This document shows, piece after piece, positions 5,822 through 9,010 of a stretch of DNA of 9,010 bases. Within the stretch, counting starts at the first letter, position 1. Each line of letters opens with the position of its first letter. The DNA is taken from the NCBI GenBank assembly GCA_034411955.1, contig DAOUMF010000046.1, positions 1 through 9,010 of the forward strand, written 5' to 3'. This DNA is from DAOUMF01 sp034411955 (GTDB taxonomy: Bacteria; Chloroflexota; Dehalococcoidia; SM23-28-2; RBG-16-64-32). The notes beneath the pieces are model-generated. The model saw only the letters and a list, made by a program, of their open reading frames with translations, did not search any database and had not been told where the DNA came from. The position numbers were made by a program, and so were the translations under genes.

Positions 5822-7252
5822 TCAGACGGTGGCGGGAGCGGAGGGAACAGGGGCCCTCGTTGGGTGCTTGGGCAGAGCCACGACGAAGGTGCTGCCGGTG
5901 CCCCCGGCTCCGTCCTCTACCCAGATGCGGCCGCTGTGCAGCTCCACCACCGACTTGGCGATGGCCAGGCCAAGCCCAAGGCCGGAGCGGTCCCCGCGGT
6001 AGAACGGCTCAAAGATCAACTCCCGCTGCTCCGGTGGCACGCCGGGCCCAGAATCGCTAACGGCGATGACTACCTCGTTCTCTGCCTCTGTAATGCCGAC
6101 GTCCAGGCGGCCGCTGGCTGGCGTATAGCGCTGGGCGTTGGAGAGGAGGTTTATTAGAACCTGCTCGAAGCGCAGCCGATCCACCAGCACCGTCAGCTCC
6201 GGGTCGTCTACCTGCACCGATAGTGTCTGGCGCTTGGCGGCTAGCAGGGGGTTTATGAGCGCGACAGCACTGGACACCATCTCCTGGGCCGGCAGCGGCT
6301 CCAGCTCCAGCCTGGGGACGAACTCGTCCTCGCGGGAGGCGTCCATCAGGTCGGCCACCAGCGCCGTCAGGCGGTTGGCCCCCTTGGCGATACTGCGGGC
6401 CAGGCGCAACCGCATGCCCTCGCGGTCTGCCCGCTCTTCCTCCTCCAGGAGCATCTCTGCGGCCGTGCGCACCGACGTAAGGGGAGTGCGTAATTCGTGG
6501 GAAACCGTGATCAGTAGGTCGCTCTTCATGCGGTTCATCTCCTGGAGGCGGCGGGAGCTCTCCCGTTCGCCCTCGTAGAGACGACAGTTATCGAGGGCCA
6601 GGGCTAGCACCATGCCCAGGGAGGACAGGAGGCGGTGGTCCTTGGTGAGTGGGCTGTCGCCAGAGGCGGCGATGGCCAACAGTCCCCTGGGGCGGTCCTG
6701 AGAGAGGAGCGGGACGTAGATGACGTGCTCCACGGGGAACGCGGCCGCGAACCAGGGGTCGCCGGCCGTCGACCGCTTGGTCAGTACGCAGCCACGGTCG
6801 ACGGTGTCCTTCATGGAGCGGCAGGCCAGGGAGATGGGGGAGGCCGACGGGAGCCAACCGTCAGGCATGCCATGGGCCGCCACCGGCTTCACCTCTTGGC
6901 CGTCATCCTTCAGCCAGGCGACCACGACAGCGCGCGGGCGCAGAAACAGTGCCAGCAGGTCGGCCGCCTCCTGGCAGGCCTGGCGGAAGTCGCGGATCGC
7001 CGCCAGCTTGTAGCCCAGGATGTGGGGATAGGCGTGCCGCCGCCGCATGCGGTACTCCCATCGGGAAGCCAGCTCCACCGCCAGGAACGTCAGCAATGCC
7101 GGGCCTAGAGCGGCCATGAGCTCCTGGAGGGAGAGGCGAATGACGAAGACGTAAAGAGGAAGGACGGCTACGATGAATGAGACAATCAGGGTATACGCGA
7201 AACGCTTGGCGTTCCGCACTTCCCGCATCGGATCAAGATGCAATTCCAGCAC
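5822..7252 (-). CDS. Membrane-anchored GAF-domain sensor histidine kinase
   Basis: The 476-residue kinase has two N-terminal membrane helices (about 19-39 and 45-62) with only a few residues between them, so there is no periplasmic sensor domain. A GAF-like region (about 85-225) follows and should be the cytoplasmic input. The catalytic core is complete: H-box SHELRTPL (251-258) with phospho-acceptor His252, N-box NLLSNAQRYTP (368-378), G1 DSGPGVP (400-406), F-box FEPFYR (414-419) and G2 GLGLGLA (424-430). It should autophosphorylate and pass phosphate to a response regulator, but none is encoded in this window. The start is GTG 7252, preceded by GAGGGA with a 6-base spacer; ATG 7228 is the alternative. 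Expression may be controlled by the structured RNA ending about 65 bases upstream. The signal is unknown. Confidence 0.93.
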   Translation of the reverse strand: MLELHLDPMREVRNAKRFAYTLIVSFIVAVLPLYVFVIRLSLQELMAALGPALLTFLAVELASRWEYRMRRRHAYPHILGYKLAAIRDFRQACQEAADLLALFLRPRAVVVAWLKDDGQEVKPVAAHGMPDGWLPSASPISLACRSMKDTVDRGCVLTKRSTAGDPWFAAAFPVEHVIYVPLLSQDRPRGLLAIAASGDSPLTKDHRLLSSLGMVLALALDNCRLYEGERESSRRLQEMNRMKSDLLITVSHELRTPLTSVRTAAEMLLEEEERADREGMRLRLARSIAKGANRLTALVADLMDASREDEFVPRLELEPLPAQEMVSSAVALINPLLAAKRQTLSVQVDDPELTVLVDRLRFEQVLINLLSNAQRYTPASGRLDVGITEAENEVVIAVSDSGPGVPPEQRELIFEPFYRGDRSGLGLGLAIAKSVVELHSGRIWVEDGAGGTGSTFVVALPKHPTRAPVPSAPATV

Positions 7253-7316
7253 TGTTCGTCCCTCAATACAGATGACGAGCAGCGGAAAACGGTTACAGAA
7301 GGTGCCAGGGACCTAC

Positions 7317-7412
7317 AAAAAAAGACGCTCTCGAGTCGAGTGGTTGCTCGCGGGGGTGCGGCGATGAGACCCAAGAGCGTCAAGGCCTCGACAGTTGCGG
7401 CCCTGTCGAAGC
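7317..7412 (-). ncRNA. Candidate small RNA or attenuator leader upstream of the histidine kinase
   Basis: The promoter at 7448-7419 predicts a start at G7412. From exactly that base, 7412-7403 pairs with 7394-7385 as a 10-bp stem (one G-U) around the 8-base loop GGCCGCAA. After a 3-base linker, 7381-7368 pairs with 7337-7324 as a 14-bp stem (two G-U) around a 30-base loop, directly followed by seven U (7323-7317). That predicts a discrete RNA of about 96 nt. GUCGAG in hairpin 1 (7392-7387) could instead pair with CUCGAC (7340-7335), which would break both stems and could act as an antiterminator. The kinase start lies 65 bases beyond the U-run, so this may be a 5' attenuator or a free sRNA. 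I do not recognise it as a named riboswitch or sRNA class. Confidence 0.6.
7324..7381 (-). terminator. Strong intrinsic terminator of the predicted RNA
   Basis: A 14-bp stem (outer eight pairs GACGCTCT/AGAGCGTC exact, inner six with two G-U) is followed at once by seven T on the minus strand (7323-7317). On the plus strand the run lies 5' of the stem, so it acts in one direction only. The 30-base loop is longer than usual for a simple terminator. Confidence 0.65.
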
Positions 7413-7418
7413 AATTAC

Positions 7419-7448
7419 ATTATCAAGAAAGAAAAGTGGAGCTGTCAA
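7419..7448 (-). promoter_or_regulatory. Sigma-70-type promoter for the small RNA / histidine kinase
   Basis: On the minus strand a perfect TTGACA (7448-7443), an 18-base spacer and GATAAT (7424-7419; 5 of 6) form the best full -35/-10 pair I found in the window. The expected start, G7412, coincides with the first paired base of the first RNA hairpin. Confidence 0.65.
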
Positions 7449-7461
7449 GACGATTATGTCC

Positions 7462-7477
7462 TGTCAGACCATTGACA
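7462..7477. promoter_or_regulatory. Candidate operator palindrome TGTCA-N6-TGACA
   Basis: An exact 5-bp dyad with a 6-base spacer lies about 13 bases upstream of the -35 box of the predicted RNA. The half-site TGACA recurs in the -35 region itself (7447-7443). The placement suits an activator or a repressor; the regulator is unknown. Confidence 0.35.
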
Positions 7478-7538
7478 AAGCGATTCCACACCGTCTTTAC
7501 AGCTCTAGCGCTCCCTCACCGCCTATGTAAAGGCCCGA

Positions 7539-7560
7539 CCGGAGCGCCTAGGCGCTCCGG
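7539..7560 (-). terminator. 22-bp perfect palindrome, likely terminator of the surface-protein gene
   Basis: The sequence equals its own reverse complement over 22 bases (each arm CCGGAGCGCCT) and starts 25 bases after the surface-protein stop. On the minus strand only TTT follows, after a GC-rich spacer, so termination may be modest or may need Rho. Confidence 0.5.
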
Positions 7561-7585
7561 CCGGTGTAGTCACAATAGCCTGCTG

Positions 7586-9010
7586 TTAGCGGCGGCTGTC
7601 CCAGCGACGGTTGCTCCAGACGATCCATGCGCTTCCGCCGATGAGGGTAGCGCCGATGAGGGCGAACAGGGCGATTAGGTCGCCGCTGCCTTGGGCGAGC
7701 GGACCCTGACCGCCCGTGGGCGGGAACGCCTCGGGGACAGCGGTTGGCGTCGGAGTCGGTCCTAGAATCTCCTCCGGCAGAGTGCGGATGGTGGCGTCGT
7801 CGCTGTCGCTAGCGCTATTCTCCCGCTCGTCCACGACCTCCACGGTGATCACGTCGGTCACCGTGGCCTCCGACTCTGACGGGGCCTGCGCCTCAAAGGT
7901 ACAGGTGATCTCGTCGGGGCCGCCGTTCATGCTGCCGGGGCCGTCGCCGTCATCAGCAGCCAGCGTCTGGCCGACGACGTCGTCGCCGTTGGAGTCGTGG
8001 CAGACGATGCCCGGGTAGGTGTCGTCCAGCAAGGAGGTGATGGTCACAGACTCCGAGAAGTCGTTGTCGATGACCACCTTGTAGGTGACGGTGGAGTCCA
8101 CCGTCGTGGTCTCGTCATCGCTGAAGTCGCTATCGGGGTCGCTGCCGTCCGCGGTCTTGTCTACCTCGACCTCGCAGGGGACAGTCTCGACCTTAGCCAC
8201 GGCTGTGTCCTCGGCGGCAGGCGATTGACCGAGGGCGTCGCCGGTAGCGGTCACTGTGTTCTCCGTAGTCGAGGAGATGTTGGCCTTCTTCTCGAAGCTC
8301 TTCTCCTCGCCGGGGGCCAGGGTGCCGTCCAGCCAGATGTTACCCAGCACGTCGTCTACCACGTCCACGTTGGTCAGCTCGACGTCGCCGGTGTTCTTCA
8401 CCTTGTACGTGTAGGTGACTTCGGTCTCCAAGCCCTCGCAGACCAACTCCTTGCTCACCGTCTTGGACACGTCGATGTCGCAGGCCACGGCTTCCACCTT
8501 GGCCTGGGCCGTGTCCGTGGCGGCAGGCGACTGGCCGAGGGCGTCGCCGGTGGCGGTCACCTCGTTCTCCGTAGTCGAGGAGATGTTCGCCTTCTTCTCG
8601 AAGCTCTTCTCCTCGCCGACGGCCAGGGTGCCGTCCGTCCAGATGTTACCCAGCACGTCGTCTACCACGTCCACGTTGGTCAGCTCGACGTCGCCGGTGT
8701 TCTTCACCTTGTACGTGTAGGTGACTTCGGTCTCGGAGCCTTCGCAGACCTTCCCCTGATCGACCGTCTTGGTCACCTCGATGGTGCAGCTCTTGGCGGT
8801 GACGGTGGCGCTGTCGCTGTCGCTGTCGGCGGGGGTCTGGCCCAGGGCGTTACCCTGGACGGTGACGGTGTTGGTGATGGTGGCGGAGATGTTCTCGTTG
8901 ACCGTGAACACCACGGCGTTGGCGAACGAGTCGTTGGCCGTGGAGAGGGTGGTGCCGCCGTTGGCCGCCTCGAAGGCCGCCTGCTCGCCGGAGACGTCCG
9001 GGTCGTTGAC
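7586..9010 (-). CDS. DUF11-type repeat surface protein with C-terminal membrane anchor (5' truncated)
   Basis: The frame stays open to the right edge, so the GTG at 8914 is not the start: 32 more residues are readable before it and match the repeat pattern. The 474 visible residues hold a partial unit (9010-8789), two near-identical 102-residue units (8788-8483 and 8482-8177; core VTYTYKVKNTGDVELTNVD), and a diverged acidic unit from 8176. Each full unit starts with Cys and has a second Cys in VCEG, possibly a disulfide. A PTPTPT linker leads to FPPTGG (7726-7709), a hydrophobic segment (about 7678-7616) and the basic tail SNRRWDSRR, the form of a sortase-type or simple membrane anchor. The protein is probably exported, acidic and elongated like other DUF11/DUF7507-like stalks. 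The ligand is unknown, and no sortase gene is visible. Confidence 0.85.
   Translation of the reverse strand, partial: VNDPDVSGEQAAFEAANGGTTLSTANDSFANAVVFTVNENISATITNTVTVQGNALGQTPADSDSDSATVTAKSCTIEVTKTVDQGKVCEGSETEVTYTYKVKNTGDVELTNVDVVDDVLGNIWTDGTLAVGEEKSFEKKANISSTTENEVTATGDALGQSPAATDTAQAKVEAVACDIDVSKTVSKELVCEGLETEVTYTYKVKNTGDVELTNVDVVDDVLGNIWLDGTLAPGEEKSFEKKANISSTTENTVTATGDALGQSPAAEDTAVAKVETVPCEVEVDKTADGSDPDSDFSDDETTTVDSTVTYKVVIDNDFSESVTITSLLDDTYPGIVCHDSNGDDVVGQTLAADDGDGPGSMNGGPDEITCTFEAQAPSESEATVTDVITVEVVDERENSASDSDDATIRTLPEEILGPTPTPTAVPEAFPPTGGQGPLAQGSGDLIALFALIGATLIGGSAWIVWSNRRWDSRR
8177..8482 (-). repeat. DUF11-type tandem unit, copy 2 (306 bp)
   Basis: This encodes 102 residues from CDIDVSKT to the residue before CEVEV. 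Bases 8333-8428 are identical over 96 bases to 8639-8734 in the neighbouring copy, an offset of exactly 306. Differences concentrate at the unit edges. Confidence 0.9.
8483..8788 (-). repeat. DUF11-type tandem unit, copy 1 (306 bp)
   Basis: This encodes 102 residues starting CTIEVTKT. It is in frame and directly adjacent to copy 2. The preceding partial unit (9010-8789) aligns to the end of this unit only at protein level (GNALGQTPA versus GDALGQSPA). Confidence 0.9.

Larger units (their letters stand above)
7253..7585. other. Regulatory intergenic region between histidine kinase and surface protein
   Basis: These 333 bases hold no convincing gene. From the surface-protein side they contain a 22-bp palindrome placed as its terminator, a TGTCA-N6-TGACA palindrome, a strong minus-strand promoter, a two-hairpin RNA with a U-run, and the ribosome site of the kinase (GAGGGA, 7264-7259). 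The stretch around 7411-7440 is notably A+T-rich for this window. Confidence 0.7.

Noticed and set aside
7453..7478. Second minus-strand promoter (TTGTCA with CATAAT)
   Set aside because: The spacer is only 14 bases, too short for a normal -35/-10 pair; the TTGACA-GATAAT pair is better.
7238..7678. Plus-strand open frame of 146 codons across the kinase-surface protein gap
   Set aside because: It overlaps both neighbours antisense, covers the promoter and terminators, and has no recognisable motif or ribosome site.
8912..8914. GTG as start of the DUF11-type protein
   Set aside because: The frame continues upstream to the window edge with 32 residues of repeat-like sequence; no ribosome site or signal peptide follows the GTG.
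1..9010. CRISPR array, tRNA, rRNA or transposase
   Set aside because: I saw no regularly spaced short repeats, no tRNA cloverleaf, no rRNA-like sequence and no transposase motif in any frame.

Overview
The window is a GC-rich stretch of bacterial chromosome carrying eight protein genes, two of them cut by the window edges. No gene fixes the phylum. Together, CaiB/BaiF CoA-transferase and methylmalonyl-CoA-epimerase-like genes, a stand-alone recF, a PTPTPT-linked surface repeat protein with a C-terminal anchor, and a mix of leaderless and Shine-Dalgarno-led genes suggest Chloroflexota (Dehalococcoidia-like). This is an inference, not an identification.

Layout. 1-1605 (+): the end of a von Willebrand factor A protein with an intact metal site, overlapping a two-helix potassium-channel protein with a cytoplasmic RCK domain; a weak terminator follows. 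1638-3434 (-): a VOC/methylmalonyl-CoA-epimerase-like gene, then a class III CoA-transferase 144 bases downstream with its own candidate promoter and a leader hairpin. 3435-3644: a divergent intergenic region with GCCTGCC-type inverted repeats and the dgk-type promoter. 3645-4565 (+): a lipid kinase of the diacylglycerol kinase family. 4605-5783 (-): recF, with a perfect TATAAT six bases before its ATG. 5822-7252 (-): a membrane-bound GAF histidine kinase with no response regulator beside it. 7253-7585: a regulatory gap. 7586-9010 (-): the C-terminal part of a surface-anchored DUF11-type repeat protein, open at the right edge.

The most notable non-coding signal is in the gap upstream of the histidine kinase. 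On the minus strand a promoter (TTGACA, 18-base spacer, GATAAT) is followed, at the expected start site, by a 10-bp hairpin, then a 14-bp hairpin with seven U residues. This predicts a discrete RNA of about 96 nt, either a free small RNA or an attenuator leader of the kinase. A TGTCA-N6-TGACA palindrome lies just upstream.

The genes do not form one pathway. The VOC and CoA-transferase genes probably act together in acyl-CoA metabolism. The channel, lipid kinase, histidine kinase and surface protein are envelope-related, and recF is a housekeeping repair gene. Several proteins carry changes at family-defining positions: channel filter GFA, VOC fourth ligand Gln, lipid kinase GTVR, RecF SRAQQR. 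These are given as separate findings.
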